Notes: a model not told the origin generated them from the letters alone. DNA of 64,000 nt from an uncultured Desulfobacter sp. (GCF_963677125.1 NZ_OY781882.1:3604501-3668500), one strand, 5' to 3'; positions 8,001-17,430 are shown, counted from the first letter of the stretch. Numbers and translations are program-made.

Positions 8001-9873
8001 CATGCTGGAACTGAACAATTTAACAGATATTGTCCAAAATATAACCTTGGAAACGGACATCTTCGGGCCGGTATCTTTCACGGGACAGACCAATCACGCA
8101 TTAACGCTTGAACCCCATAAACGTAAAAACATCAAACTGCCGATTACGGCCGGCACCACAGCGGGCCGGGCACACATCACCTGCCGGATTAAAGGCGTCC
8201 AGGGCCGGGATGTATCACCGGAAATGACCAAGACCTGGTTTTTGGAAACCCGGTCGCCCTATCCCCATAAGACCCGGATATGGCATAAAATGCTGACCCC
8301 GGGGCAGCAGTTTTCCATGCCCTCTGCCGACGTCCACACCCTGGTGCCGGAGACGGTAACCGTGATGGCCGACCTGGATTCGGAGCCGCCGGTCAACCTG
8401 GCACAGCATGTCAGTGAGCTGCTTGCCTATCCGTATGGATGTTTGGAGCAAACCGTATCAGGCTTTTTTCCCCATATACTGCTCTCCTTTAATCAGTTTG
8501 CACAATTGGGGGTTGAGTCCGGCACCCAAGAAAACACCAGTAAAAAAATCAGGCTTGGCATCCAGCGCCTGCTTGAAAAACAAAAAAGCTCCGGTGCCTT
8601 TGGCCTGTGGAGTTCCCAAAGCCCGGAAAGCCCCTGGCTGACGGCCTACGCCACCCATATGATGGTTGAAGCTGTGGACGCAGGGTATGAAGTTCCGGTA
8701 AATGCGGTGAAAAAGGCCTTTAAACGCCTTACCGTATATGTTCGCCGGCCCAAATCCATTCCCTGTTCGGGATGGATGGACTGCACATCGTTCAGGGCGT
8801 CCACCCGGGCCTATGCCGCATTTGTTCTTGCCCGGGTCAATTCTTTAGGACTCGCGGATGCCAGAAACGTTTATGCCTATGTGAAAGCCAACCACCCCAC
8901 CCCCTTGGGCCTGGTCCATGCAGGCACGGCACTTGGGCTTGCCGGTGACAGAGCAAAGGCATTTGAGGCTTTTGACCTGGCCCTGAAAACCCGACGGGAT
9001 GATAAACGGGTGTATGGCGGAGATTACGGTTCCAATGTCCGGGACCTTGCGGCGGCTTACTATTATGTCACCACCTATTTTGCCGACTACAGGTTCCGGG
9101 GCGTGTTCCTCCACGATCTTTCAGCCGAGTTGAACCAAAGACAATGGCTCTCCACCCAGGAACGCAACAGCCTGGTCATGGCAGGGGCGGCCAAACTGGC
9201 CCATCCAGCCGGGGCATGGGCTGCCGATGTAACTGTAGGGGGAAAAACCGGCCCACACACCGGAATGGGTCCGGGCCGGGTGATATTCACAAAAGGCACT
9301 GCAGCCGGAGGCTTCACCGTGAAGAACACCGGCAAGTCCAATCTTTATCTCGATCTGGTGCTTACAGGATACCCAAACAGTTTGCCCGCCTCCCAAAACA
9401 ACGGCGTCAGCATTTCCAGGCAGTTTTTGGATACCAATGCGACACCTGTGGATATCTCCAAGGTGACGTCCGGAGACCGGATCATTGTGGCGTTAAAGGT
9501 TCAATCCAAAAAACAACGCCTGCCCCATGCCCTGGTGGTGGACATGCTGCCTGCCGGATTTGAGCTGGAAGATCCCAATGTGTCCGGCTCATTCCTTATC
9601 AATGATATAAAGGTCGACGACAAAACCATTTCCCAGTGGCATAAAAATTATAATACAACACACACCGAGTATAGGGATGACAGATTTATAACAGCCCTGA
9701 ATCTTAGATACAGTGAAACCTGCCGGATTTTCTATGCTGTCCGGGTGGTTAGCCCCGGTGTTTTCAAACTGCCGCCGCCGCTGGTGGAAGATATGTACCG
9801 GCCCTATATCCGAAGCGTGGGTAGAACCGTTGTCCAGACCCATGTCACGTCTCCTGTCGTCAATCAAAACTGA
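5017..9873 (+). CDS. Bacterial alpha-2-macroglobulin, thioester type
   Basis: A periplasmic protease-trapping protein of about 1,618 residues, the usual size for the large bacterial family (YfhM/ECAM-like). I chose the ATG at 5017 because it starts a clean signal peptide (MKHFQ, then a leucine-rich core, cut near IAHSA) and has an AAAGG 8 bases upstream. An ATG at 4993 and a TTG at 4888 are in frame but precede no signal-like sequence. It has repeated macroglobulin (MG) beta domains, then the 'PYGCLEQT' thioester at Cys1142-Gln1145, followed by the alpha/alpha toroid ('SGAFGLWSSQ', 'TAYATHMM') and a C-terminal receptor-like domain. In the family, the thioester reacts with attacking proteases. 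PBP1C follows 82 bases later, the classic pairing thought to defend and repair the wall after breach. The signal peptide lacks a lipobox, so it may be soluble rather than a lipoprotein. Confidence 0.93.
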   Translation: MKHFQLFFLPILSLYLLLFTVQGIAHSAELEARFAGQQTVDGQNALAVTFSLPLETKQDFSKYLSIIEQADETPVDGAWILAKDTQVAYFTQIKPGTAYTIHVAKGLAPAQGKALAEKVIYEVTTRSAHPMIAFGSTGFILASDLVKGLPVDSLNIKQADIDFFRVRPDQLQDFKDEFWDATYLQYYQSDELAKIADLVYTGRWDLDIKKDLRTQVNIPITHIRELKTPGIYIAVLRGAGHYQYGYRMTWFSISDIGVHARVYDTSIRFFIQSLSTADPIKKAVIKGFDKEGKALFEQSTNEDGLCVIKGHFEKLALVSVSKKNNISLMAMDTPALDLSEFAMGDAMFRPMELFIYGPRDIYRPGETVVIDGILRNQDGRPAPGIKVAAKVVQPDGKTIREFTWKPGKDNHFNTSFQLPANALTGKWRVTFSNGKDQFEEYPFLVSEFLPERMKLVIDQADNTILSPDKDLAIQIQGDFLYGAPASGSRANAVIHVKQARNLFKKALPGFEFGDITDLVNTTYTCDDIRLDETGKGLIKVDNQWKDVTSPHWVTANVSLYDSGERPVVRNASWQVWPAQNLVGIRNMSGTEEDPDQVPNNNTAKFEVVLADTQGRLKAAQSLKVTVIREHREYYWEYKDDGWHWGSNSQFYPVDRFDLNIPDQGKAQVNVPVEWGGYRLEIKNPATGLTTSKSIWAGWRPEGQGPKDMNRPDRVDLTLDKPGYRAGETARVTVKAPQGGKGFLFVDGAENLLTLPIDIPAQGKEISVPIDPVWARHDLYVSALIIRPGESRNAKLPKRSVGLIHLPLDRTARRMNIDIQAPEKTEPNRRVDVTVNLTDADGKPASQAMVTLAAVDTGILNLTRFKTPDPFGYFFQPRKYSPEIHDIYQKLIEAADGSYAKMRFGGDMATLTRGGDRPSTDVQIVAIHQKAVDADDQGNAVFHLDLPDFDGQVRIMAIAHTDSTFGSGDKEMILASPIVVQATMPRFLSCGDQGFIMLELNNLTDIVQNITLETDIFGPVSFTGQTNHALTLEPHKRKNIKLPITAGTTAGRAHITCRIKGVQGRDVSPEMTKTWFLETRSPYPHKTRIWHKMLTPGQQFSMPSADVHTLVPETVTVMADLDSEPPVNLAQHVSELLAYPYGCLEQTVSGFFPHILLSFNQFAQLGVESGTQENTSKKIRLGIQRLLEKQKSSGAFGLWSSQSPESPWLTAYATHMMVEAVDAGYEVPVNAVKKAFKRLTVYVRRPKSIPCSGWMDCTSFRASTRAYAAFVLARVNSLGLADARNVYAYVKANHPTPLGLVHAGTALGLAGDRAKAFEAFDLALKTRRDDKRVYGGDYGSNVRDLAAAYYYVTTYFADYRFRGVFLHDLSAELNQRQWLSTQERNSLVMAGAAKLAHPAGAWAADVTVGGKTGPHTGMGPGRVIFTKGTAAGGFTVKNTGKSNLYLDLVLTGYPNSLPASQNNGVSISRQFLDTNATPVDISKVTSGDRIIVALKVQSKKQRLPHALVVDMLPAGFELEDPNVSGSFLINDIKVDDKTISQWHKNYNTTHTEYRDDRFITALNLRYSETCRIFYAVRVVSPGVFKLPPPLVEDMYRPYIRSVGRTVVQTHVTSPVVNQN

Positions 9874-9955
9874 CATGAAAGACAGCGAGGTTCGGCTAAA
9901 AAAAGAATTTCTCGGCTTTGAGATCTGCCTGGCCAATGGGTGAAACAACACGGCT

Positions 9956-12316
9956 ATGATCCGAAAAGCCGGAACAATTGCCGGAATTTTGTTTTTAATT
10001 GTCGCGGCATGCGGTGTGTGTTTTATTGGGCTGGACCATTTATTCCCCTTTGACACCACGGGTCGTCCCGTATCCACGGTTATTGTTGACCGCCACCAGG
10101 CCCCGTTGCGGGCCTTTGCCGACCAAAACGGGGTGTGGCGGTACCCGGCAAGGCCCGAACAGGTATCGTCATTATACCTTCAAGCACTTCTGGCCTATGA
10201 AGACCGTTGGTTCTATTATCACCCCGGTATCAACCCCCTGGCCATATGCCGGGCGTTTTTCCAGAACCTAATCCACGGCGGGATCGTGTCCGGCGGATCA
10301 ACACTCACCATGCAGACCGCCCGGATTCTTGATGTGGATGAACAAGGTAACAGCCCGTCACCCCCACGATTCTTCCCGCGCATGGGTGTTAAGCTGCGTC
10401 AGATGTTCAGGGCATTCCAGTTGGAATACCACTTTTCCAAAACTGAAATTCTTGGGCTTTACCTTACCCATGCCCCGTTTGGCGCAAACATCGAAGGAAT
10501 CCAAGCAGCCTGCTACACCTGGCTGGGCAAGGATGCAAAAGAGATGACCCGGGCCGAAGCCGCGCTTATGGCCGTATTGCCCCAGGCTCCCTCCAGATAC
10601 CGGCCCGACCGCCATCCGGACAGGGCGGCCAAGGCCCGGGACAAGGTGCTTGACAGGATGAAAAATTTCGGTATCTGGACCACAGACCAGATCAAGGCCG
10701 CCAAAGAGGAACCGGTCATCGCTTTCCGGTTTCCCACATCCATGACATCCCCCCTGGCCGCCCGGCGGCTGAAAACCGTTTACCCGGATGCAGAAATCAT
10801 CAACACCTTTATTGATGAAAGCCTGCAGATGCACATGGCAGATCTTTTGCAGTCATACATGGAAAGACTGCCCCCCAAACAGTCCGGCGCCGTGATGGTG
10901 GTCAATCACAACACGTTGGAAATCGAAGCCTATGCCGGGTCTGCAGACTTTTTCAATGCATCAAGACATGGCCATGTGGATATGATACAGGCCCTAAGGT
11001 CGCCGGGTTCCACATTAAAACCCTTTATTTACGGCCTTTCCATGGACCAGGGTTTGATTCATTCCCATTCCATGCTCCTGGACGTACCAAGATACAAAAA
11101 AGACTATAACCCGGGCAATTTCACCCGGGGATTTTCAGGGCCTGTTACAGTAACCCGGGCGTTGCAGGATTCGTTGAACCTGCCGGCGGTCCAGGTGCTG
11201 GAAGCATATGGGCCGGGCCGTTTCCACGACAGATTGTGCAACGCAGGGGCCCGGTTTCAATTTAAAGGCAAACCCAATCTCTCCATGGCCCTGGGCGGCG
11301 TGGGCACAAGCCTTGAGTCCCAGGTGACCCTGTATACGGCCATCGGGCGTGGCGGCATTGCCGGAAAGCCGCGGTTAACATCTAAAGAACCTGTTCAGGA
11401 AAGGTATTTGATGAGTCCCGGGGCAGCCTTTATCATCCGTGACATCCTGTCCCGGCCTTTTCCGGGCAGACAGGGGGTGGGACGGCTGTCCGGCGTATTG
11501 CCCATGGCCTGGAAAACCGGTACCAGCTACGGATTCAGGGATGCCTGGGCCATGGGCCTTAAGGGGGATTACACGGTGGGGGTATGGATCGGCCGGCCCG
11601 ACGGCTCCCCATCGCCGGGACAGTATGGGGCGATCACTGCACTTCCCCTTCTGGGCCAGGCAATGGAAAGCTTATCTTCTGGTACGACATCACCCAAACC
11701 GCCTGAAAGCGTATCAAAGCAAACCATCTGCTGGCCGTCCGGCCTTGCCGAATCCGGGATCCCGAGCCGGGCAACGGGGGCCTGCGCCCAAAAATTTGAC
11801 GCCTGGATACTGGACGGACAAATTCCGCCAACTATGACCGGAGAAAGCGGTCTTACGGCCCCTCTGATGCGGACATTCTGGGTGAATAACCAGGGAATGC
11901 GGGCAACACCGGCCTGCGGAGGTATTGAAAAAAAAACGGTGGTCTTGTGGCCATGGCAGGCGGAGCCTTTTATCCCGGCCCATTGGCGGCGAGCCGCAAT
12001 ACTACCCAAAGATTCACCCGCCTGCCACAATATAGCGCCCCTGACACTGCCCGGCATACGGATTGTTTCGGTTTCAGACAACAGCATCCTGACCCGCCAG
12101 CCGGGAAAGACTGCTCCTCCGACCATCCCCTTAAGGACCCTGGGCGGCAGGGGGGAACGCCAGTGGTTCCTCAACCAAAAACCCCTGATGAACGGTGACG
12201 GATCAGCCCCGTTTTTTATGTCCATGCCGGTGCCGGGGCGGTATCACCTATCCGTGGTAGATGAATCCGGCAGTTTTGACCAGGTCTGTTTCTCCATAAT
12301 TGAACTCAACCCTTGA
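9956..12316 (+). CDS. pbpC: Penicillin-binding protein 1C (bifunctional class A PBP)
   Basis: A 786-residue inner-membrane peptidoglycan synthase. A signal-anchor (residues 5-27) is followed by a GT51 glycosyltransferase domain with the catalytic Glu82 in 'YEDRWFYYHPG' and the 'GGSTLTMQ' motif at 113-120. The transpeptidase domain has SxxK at Ser352-Lys355 ('SPGSTLKPF'), SxN at Ser406-Asn408 and KTG at 520-522. The last 200 or so residues form the BiPBP_C domain typical of PBP1C, with paired Cys-rich segments and a final Ig-like part. It is placed directly after the macroglobulin gene, as in many proteobacteria, and is probably co-transcribed. All key residues are present. In known species PBP1C is a minor, non-essential PBP. 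Confidence 0.95.
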   Translation: MIRKAGTIAGILFLIVAACGVCFIGLDHLFPFDTTGRPVSTVIVDRHQAPLRAFADQNGVWRYPARPEQVSSLYLQALLAYEDRWFYYHPGINPLAICRAFFQNLIHGGIVSGGSTLTMQTARILDVDEQGNSPSPPRFFPRMGVKLRQMFRAFQLEYHFSKTEILGLYLTHAPFGANIEGIQAACYTWLGKDAKEMTRAEAALMAVLPQAPSRYRPDRHPDRAAKARDKVLDRMKNFGIWTTDQIKAAKEEPVIAFRFPTSMTSPLAARRLKTVYPDAEIINTFIDESLQMHMADLLQSYMERLPPKQSGAVMVVNHNTLEIEAYAGSADFFNASRHGHVDMIQALRSPGSTLKPFIYGLSMDQGLIHSHSMLLDVPRYKKDYNPGNFTRGFSGPVTVTRALQDSLNLPAVQVLEAYGPGRFHDRLCNAGARFQFKGKPNLSMALGGVGTSLESQVTLYTAIGRGGIAGKPRLTSKEPVQERYLMSPGAAFIIRDILSRPFPGRQGVGRLSGVLPMAWKTGTSYGFRDAWAMGLKGDYTVGVWIGRPDGSPSPGQYGAITALPLLGQAMESLSSGTTSPKPPESVSKQTICWPSGLAESGIPSRATGACAQKFDAWILDGQIPPTMTGESGLTAPLMRTFWVNNQGMRATPACGGIEKKTVVLWPWQAEPFIPAHWRRAAILPKDSPACHNIAPLTLPGIRIVSVSDNSILTRQPGKTAPPTIPLRTLGGRGERQWFLNQKPLMNGDGSAPFFMSMPVPGRYHLSVVDESGSFDQVCFSIIELNP

Positions 12317-12362
12317 TGGCAAAAATTGGCCTTGGCCATATTTTAGGCCATACGAATTTCCG

Positions 12363-12433
12363 GTAGGTTGGGTTGAGGAACGAAACCCAACGTTGGTAAA
12401 TTGTTGGGTTTCACTTCGTTCAACCCAACCTAC
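12363..12433. repeat. REP-like palindrome
   Basis: A 71-base imperfect inverted repeat. The left arm starts GTAGGTTGGGTTGAG and contains GAAACCCAAC. The right arm contains GTTGGGTTTC and ends CAACCCAACCTAC. This GTAGGTTGGGTT/AACCCAACCTAC type is widespread between genes in many bacteria, where it behaves as a REP or short mobile palindrome. Here it sits between convergent pbpC and the HAD gene and could act as a terminator for both. Confidence 0.8.
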
Positions 12434-12465
12434 GCTGCTTGATGGCAAAAATGTTTACTGGGTCA

Positions 12466-13110
12466 TCAAATGTGCCTGATGCATTTCAACTCCGGGGGTG
12501 AAGATATACAACGGTCGGCCCCGGCGTCTTCCAAATCCTTCCGGCTGCCGTATCCCCAGAGAACGCCTAACCCGTAAATGCCGTTCTTTTTTGCGCCGAC
12601 CATATCATAAGCGGTGTCACCCACCATTACGGTGTCAACAGGTTCAAGGCCTTCCTGCTCCATCACATACGCGATCAAAGCGGTTTTATCTGCCCTTGTT
12701 CCATCCATCTCAGCGCCGTGAACCGATTTGAAAAAAGGGGCCAAAGCAAAATGATCAATAATTTTCTCTGCAAAAACCCTGACTTTTGAAGTAGCAACGA
12801 AAAGGGTGTACCCGTTTTCTTTCAGATTCTTAAGATTCTCAGGGATGGTTTCGTATACCTGATTTTGAAACATACCGCTTTTTTGAAACCGTTCCCTGTA
12901 AAAAGTCACCGCTTTTTGTGCCCGATCCATATCACCATCCAGAAGTTTGCAAAAGCTATCCAGCAACGGTGGCCCAATACACCAGCCAAGGCTTTTGGCT
13001 TCCGGGGTTTTGGCCTTCAATTTTTCAAGGGCATAAATAATACATGTCGTGATCCCTTCAAACGGGTCTGTCAACGTACCGTCCAAATCAAATAAGATAT
13101 TTTTTTTCAT
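12466..13110 (-). CDS. HAD-family hydrolase, phosphoglycolate-phosphatase-like
   Basis: A 214-residue cytoplasmic phosphatase. Motif I is 'FDLDGTLTD' with nucleophile Asp8 and Asp10. An all-alpha cap follows (about 15-80). Motif II is the 'LFVATSK' Thr/Ser near residue 107, motif III is a Lys in 'DGTRADKTALI', and motif IV is 'MVGDTAYDMVGAKKNG'. The cap and spacing fit the Gph/PpaX-type subfamily that removes phosphate from small metabolites such as 2-phosphoglycolate. The exact substrate cannot be read from the sequence. It lies 16 bases downstream of the S8 protease on the same strand, so they may share a transcript. Confidence 0.9.
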   Translation of the reverse strand: MKKNILFDLDGTLTDPFEGITTCIIYALEKLKAKTPEAKSLGWCIGPPLLDSFCKLLDGDMDRAQKAVTFYRERFQKSGMFQNQVYETIPENLKNLKENGYTLFVATSKVRVFAEKIIDHFALAPFFKSVHGAEMDGTRADKTALIAYVMEQEGLEPVDTVMVGDTAYDMVGAKKNGIYGLGVLWGYGSRKDLEDAGADRCISSPPELKCIRHI

Positions 13111-13126
13111 AATTTCATCTACGGTC

Positions 13127-14512
13127 CTAATCCGAATTCATCAACTCTGCTGCGTCAATGGTTTTGGTTCCCGGGTGTTTTCTTAAGTAGTCGGCTATTT
13201 TACCGGCAAGGTAGGCTGTGGAGATCGATGTACCGGCATAGGTTCCCGGATCGCCGTTGTATCCAACGGGAAGTGATGCAAAGCCGGGGGCGGCTAAATC
13301 CACGAAATCACCGTAGTTGGACATTTCCCAGGTTTTACCGTCAGGCCCCAGCGCAGAAACTGCGATCACGGATTTATAGGCCGCAGGATACACAGGGTCT
13401 CCGGTGGGTGAATTGCCGGCCGCAGCCACCACCACCAGCCCCTTTGATGCAGCGTAATTAACGGCTGTTTCCAAAAAAGCCGAGTCTGTTTCGGATCCCC
13501 AGCTCAGACTTAACACTTTTGCATCATTTTCCAATGCATATTCAATACTTGCCATGAGCGTGGAATTTGAGGTAAATCCATTATCATCAAAGGCCCGAAC
13601 CGATAAAACCGGATTGGAAAACTCGTCTGGATTCACCCCCACAGGGCTGATCTGGCCCGATGCGATCAACGCCATCTGGGTGCCATGCCCAAGATTGTCT
13701 GAAATTGAACCTTCCGGATCCAGGGCATCAAAGCTTCCCTGGATATAACCTTGTGATGCATATGTTTCCATAAGACCGGTATCCAGAACGGCTACGGCAA
13801 ATGAAGAGGACGCAGCTCCCATGTCAGATTGTGCCTGTGCGCCGGCGGATTCACTTAACCCCGTGACCCTTGGTGTGCCCCCAGTCCGATAAGCATAATC
13901 CGGCTCTGCCGTCCCTGCAATACCTTCCTGTTTAAGTCTTGCCAGGATCTCATTGAGATCAGCATCGTCCTGTAAGATCAGGGCGTAGATCCCAAGGTAC
14001 GTGTTGACACTTGTGATTCTGGCATTTAAGTCTTCAATAAGTTTATTGACTTTGCGGGTGGAAACCTGCCGGTTAAAGGTCAGTAAAATTCTATTTTTGA
14101 CATAATAGGCCCCTGTTTTGGGATCCTGGGCGATGTCCAGATTTTTTGACGCCCGGAGGGTTTGCACTGATTCTGTTTTCCCGGGACGGAACACAACAAT
14201 TTCAGACAGCCTGGGATCGCCATTTAGGTTTTTGGTCCATATATAAGAGTGGTTAAGCCCTGACAGGATCTCATCGAAGCCATCCTGGATCTCTTTGTCA
14301 GTGAATTTTTTTGAGATCAAAGGATTAATCCCAGGATCTATCCTGATTTTAATTCCGGCCATTGCCGCCTGTTTGAGTAGATCCTGAAGGGGCGTATTCT
14401 CAGCGGTCACACAGAGCCGATCGTTAATAATGGTTAAAGAAGCAGCCTGACAGACACTGATGACAGGCAGAACAATAAAAAAGAAAACAATGATCCACAC
14501 TATTTTTTTCAT
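13127..14512 (-). CDS. Secreted subtilisin-like serine protease (S8) with STN-like N-domain
   Basis: A 461-residue exported protease with a signal peptide of about 23 residues (cut near CQAA). Residues 25-110 ('LCVTAENTPLQDLLKQAA' with a following 'GINPLISKKF') resemble a small secretin/TonB-type STN domain. Residues 125-205 look like a fervidolysin-type propeptide ('YVKNRILLTFN'). The catalytic domain has Asp244 ('AVLDTGL'), His276 ('GHGTQ'), oxyanion Asn367 ('AAAGNS') and Ser429 ('GTSISTAYLAG'), so it should be active. The STN-like module in front of a subtilase is unusual and may bind a surface partner. It is followed by the HAD gene and preceded, 165 bases away, by the C25 protease on the same strand. 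Confidence 0.9.
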   Translation of the reverse strand: MKKIVWIIVFFFIVLPVISVCQAASLTIINDRLCVTAENTPLQDLLKQAAMAGIKIRIDPGINPLISKKFTDKEIQDGFDEILSGLNHSYIWTKNLNGDPRLSEIVVFRPGKTESVQTLRASKNLDIAQDPKTGAYYVKNRILLTFNRQVSTRKVNKLIEDLNARITSVNTYLGIYALILQDDADLNEILARLKQEGIAGTAEPDYAYRTGGTPRVTGLSESAGAQAQSDMGAASSSFAVAVLDTGLMETYASQGYIQGSFDALDPEGSISDNLGHGTQMALIASGQISPVGVNPDEFSNPVLSVRAFDDNGFTSNSTLMASIEYALENDAKVLSLSWGSETDSAFLETAVNYAASKGLVVVAAAGNSPTGDPVYPAAYKSVIAVSALGPDGKTWEMSNYGDFVDLAAPGFASLPVGYNGDPGTYAGTSISTAYLAGKIADYLRKHPGTKTIDAAELMNSD

Positions 14513-14677
14513 AATTCAATCTCCTGGGCGTCTACATTACCCCCTGCAGGATCTTGTGTAAATTAAAGTTTTCGTTAGCCGGAGCCGGAAGGGAAACTGT
14601 CACCTTGATAGGCAGAACTTAGGAACAAAGCTTAAGAACACATGAACGGACCGTTCGAGTATTGGAAGGCCTGTCAG

Positions 14678-16819
14678 CTATTGTGAGAAACTGGACCCAA
14701 AACGCTGGGCAAGTTCCCATAAATCAGGGACGGTGGTTGACGACCTGCTGACAAATGCAGCCAGGTCTTCCCCGTCGATATCCCTGTCCAGATCAGAATC
14801 CTGGGGTAGCTTAACCATGACCCTTGTGAAGGGATCGCCCATGAGATTCAATGAAAACTGCAGCCATCGAGTGGAACCGTAAAACAGTGAGTCCGGAGCC
14901 TTTGCCATTTTGTGGGAGGCAAATACGGCACCGATGCGTTTGCCGAACACAGTCGGATCTGCACTGGTGCCGGTAATGCTTAAAAGATCCTCATCGTAAT
15001 ACAACATTTTAAAAAATTCTTCGGCATACTTAAAGGAGGGGCCATAAAAAAGATTTTCCGAGTCCAAGTAACTGTAACCCCAGCTATACCGCGAAGAGCC
15101 GATGTAGGCCACAGCGCCACCGTCAGAATTCCTGATAAAGGCTTCTGAAAGGCCAGGGTCAATGGTTGACTTATAACCGTCTGTTGAATTGATTTGCGAA
15201 TCAAACCAGTTGGTACTGCAGGCCATGGTATAAACGATACCTTGGTAATCCTGGTTGACAAGAGCCCCGGCTGTACTTGAAGAAAAATTTTCACCGCTTT
15301 CTACGCTGAAAACATTATTGTTGCCATGGGTGGCCACCCAGATGACGCCGTAGCCGAAGTTGATCTCATCCGATATATTGTCTTTGGTTACATTATAATC
15401 AGCGCCGCCGGAAAAGTCCGTGCCCGTATCATAAAACCGGTACTTGTTTGCCGGCAATACAAACGATCGGTCTTCATGGACACGGGCCCAGAGTTCTTCA
15501 CTCTTCCAGTCGGCGTCACTCCTGTCTAAATCGGATGCCCACATCTTAACGCCCATGAACAGGGCGGCCTCATGGAAATAAGGATCATAAACAGCTGTTT
15601 CATATGCTATGGTTTTAGATGCAAACACTTGGGCATCAGTCCCGGATCTGACCGGTGCCCTACCCACAAACAGATCAGGATAGAGATCTATGCTGTCGCC
15701 CTTAGCTACAATTTCACAGGGAATGGCATCCCCGTCATCATTCCAATTCATGTCATCCAGGCCTGCATAATAAAGATCCGTGGGGATTGTCAGATCGGTT
15801 GTACCCCCGCCGTTTACAGATCCATAGCAGTCATGATCCGGAACAATGGTATCATCCCCGCCCAAAAGGACCCACAAGGTGCCCTTATTTTCTGCATAAT
15901 CCAGAATGCACTTTTTAATTTTTACCTGTTGGCTGGATCCATCATAGTTTGCGTAGATATCTTCCACTGTCACAATATCCACGGTCAGCCCCATTGCCGC
16001 CCTATGATCGGCCAAAACCTGGAATTCATCTTCAAGCGCCTGGGCCGTGATAATCAGATAATCACAGGCCGTGGAGTCAATGGATGTAGCTTGTGCAGAC
16101 GCAGAGATTATCGTTGGTTCCAGATCTTCGGGGTTAACAACGGCATCGGCGATGTAACTGTCAATAAGGGTTTCAGACCTTGCCGTTTTGAAAGACGTTG
16201 GAAGCTCTGCGGTCGTTTCCGGTCTTAGAATCACAGATAATTGAAGGGATGTGGTTATGGTGAAGGTTCCGCTTTCCTCTGCTCCCGTGCTCGAGGGCTC
16301 AAACTGGACCGGACTGAACCTGAATACCGCCATCCGATGATTTCTGATCTTTGCCGTATGAACATATTCGATGGATTCCCGCCGCCCCGTTGTCTTGATT
16401 TTAAGGGGAACAAATGATTCTTTTTGGGAATTGCCGATGCGGCTCTCTTTTTGTTTTGGGAAAACCTTTGATACCCATTTACAGGCCTGTTGCAGATGCA
16501 AAATTTCCTTAATTTTATAAAATTCATACCCTTCCGGAATGAGAACGCGAATGAAGCGTGAAGGCAGCACCGGAGCACCAGGTTCAACCGCACTCTGGTC
16601 AAACCCGTCAATCATGTAAAAATCATATCCGCCTTTCCGGACGATGTCCTTTTCCAAGGATGAAATATCACATTGAACTATTAAGTTCACATTCCTTGTC
16701 CTGCCGGACAGTCTGGAGGGATCATAGTCCCGTGAAGCAATCTTTCCAACTTTAGGTGAAGCTGAAACAATTCCCGCAGAAAACATGACTATCAATAAGA
16801 TATGCGATAAAATTTTCAT
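14678..16819 (-). CDS. Secreted gingipain-like cysteine protease (C25) with dockerin-like loop
   Basis: A 713-residue exported protein with a signal peptide (MKILSHILL... cut near VSA). A beta-rich pro-region (to about 240) has the gingipain 'Propeptide_C25' look ('GAPVLPSRFIRVLIPEG'). The caspase-like domain begins 'YLIITAQALEDEFQVLADHR' and has 'VLLGGDDTIVP', catalytic His498 ('WVATHGN') and Cys534 ('YTMACST'). The C-terminus has an acidic loop with Asp at 674, 676, 678, 680, 682 and 685 followed by Leu, which is the spacing of a dockerin/EF-hand calcium site. C25 proteases are best known from Bacteroidetes, where a type IX sorting domain follows; no such domain is seen here. An AAGGA ribosome-binding site precedes the ATG. 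Confidence 0.88.
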   Translation of the reverse strand: MKILSHILLIVMFSAGIVSASPKVGKIASRDYDPSRLSGRTRNVNLIVQCDISSLEKDIVRKGGYDFYMIDGFDQSAVEPGAPVLPSRFIRVLIPEGYEFYKIKEILHLQQACKWVSKVFPKQKESRIGNSQKESFVPLKIKTTGRRESIEYVHTAKIRNHRMAVFRFSPVQFEPSSTGAEESGTFTITTSLQLSVILRPETTAELPTSFKTARSETLIDSYIADAVVNPEDLEPTIISASAQATSIDSTACDYLIITAQALEDEFQVLADHRAAMGLTVDIVTVEDIYANYDGSSQQVKIKKCILDYAENKGTLWVLLGGDDTIVPDHDCYGSVNGGGTTDLTIPTDLYYAGLDDMNWNDDGDAIPCEIVAKGDSIDLYPDLFVGRAPVRSGTDAQVFASKTIAYETAVYDPYFHEAALFMGVKMWASDLDRSDADWKSEELWARVHEDRSFVLPANKYRFYDTGTDFSGGADYNVTKDNISDEINFGYGVIWVATHGNNNVFSVESGENFSSSTAGALVNQDYQGIVYTMACSTNWFDSQINSTDGYKSTIDPGLSEAFIRNSDGGAVAYIGSSRYSWGYSYLDSENLFYGPSFKYAEEFFKMLYYDEDLLSITGTSADPTVFGKRIGAVFASHKMAKAPDSLFYGSTRWLQFSLNLMGDPFTRVMVKLPQDSDLDRDIDGEDLAAFVSRSSTTVPDLWELAQRFGSSFSQ

Positions 16820-17430
16820 AACATTTCCTTTTTGAATTTCGTTTGTTACAGGAATTAGGGCGTTATGGCCAAAAGGTGCAGGTATCGTTAATCAGCTTGG
16901 CCTATGCCTGTCTGACGCTGGGAATCAATATGTTACAACGCGCGCAATATAATGTGGTTATTCCGGCATAAGGGAAAAAACTGATTGGGATGTTTTGCCA
17001 AAACAATAATGAAAATTAAATCAAAAAATCTCTTAAAAGAATGTCAATCTCTGTTTAACCTCAAGGCATAAAACTTTATTAACCACTTTAACATATAACA
17101 TATTTTGAAAATTAATATTCTATACAGCGTAAAGATTGGGCTGACATGTCAAGAGCAGAAAACGGCGCTCACATTTCCTGATCATACCGAGAATAGGCAA
17201 CGGTGATTATATTAAGCTATATTTTTATCTTCCCAAGCGGGTATTTCAAGACATTATATGTATTTTATACACTATTTTTTCCAAAATCACCACATCCAAT
17301 TCAAAGCCTTTGGGATATCCTACCGGGCTCAACAATTCGGGCACAGACGTATTATATTCAGGGAATAATCTCCATATTAAATAAGCCTATGCGCCCGGAA
17401 TCCAGAATGAAAGTAGCCGTGTATTGATTG
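16820..17430. other. Long non-coding AT-rich gap
   Basis: About 610 bases between the C25 protease (leaving leftwards) and the Nudix gene (ending here). It should contain the C25 promoter. The middle, around 16990-17130, is strongly AT-rich. A short frame from a GTG at 17203 to 17427 lacks a ribosome-binding site and looks hydrophobic by base composition only. I see no RNA gene or clear hairpin. Confidence 0.4.

Noticed and set aside
17203..17427. A 74-codon frame starting with GTG in the non-coding gap
   Set aside because: No ribosome-binding site, and composition follows the AT-rich background. No recognisable motif.
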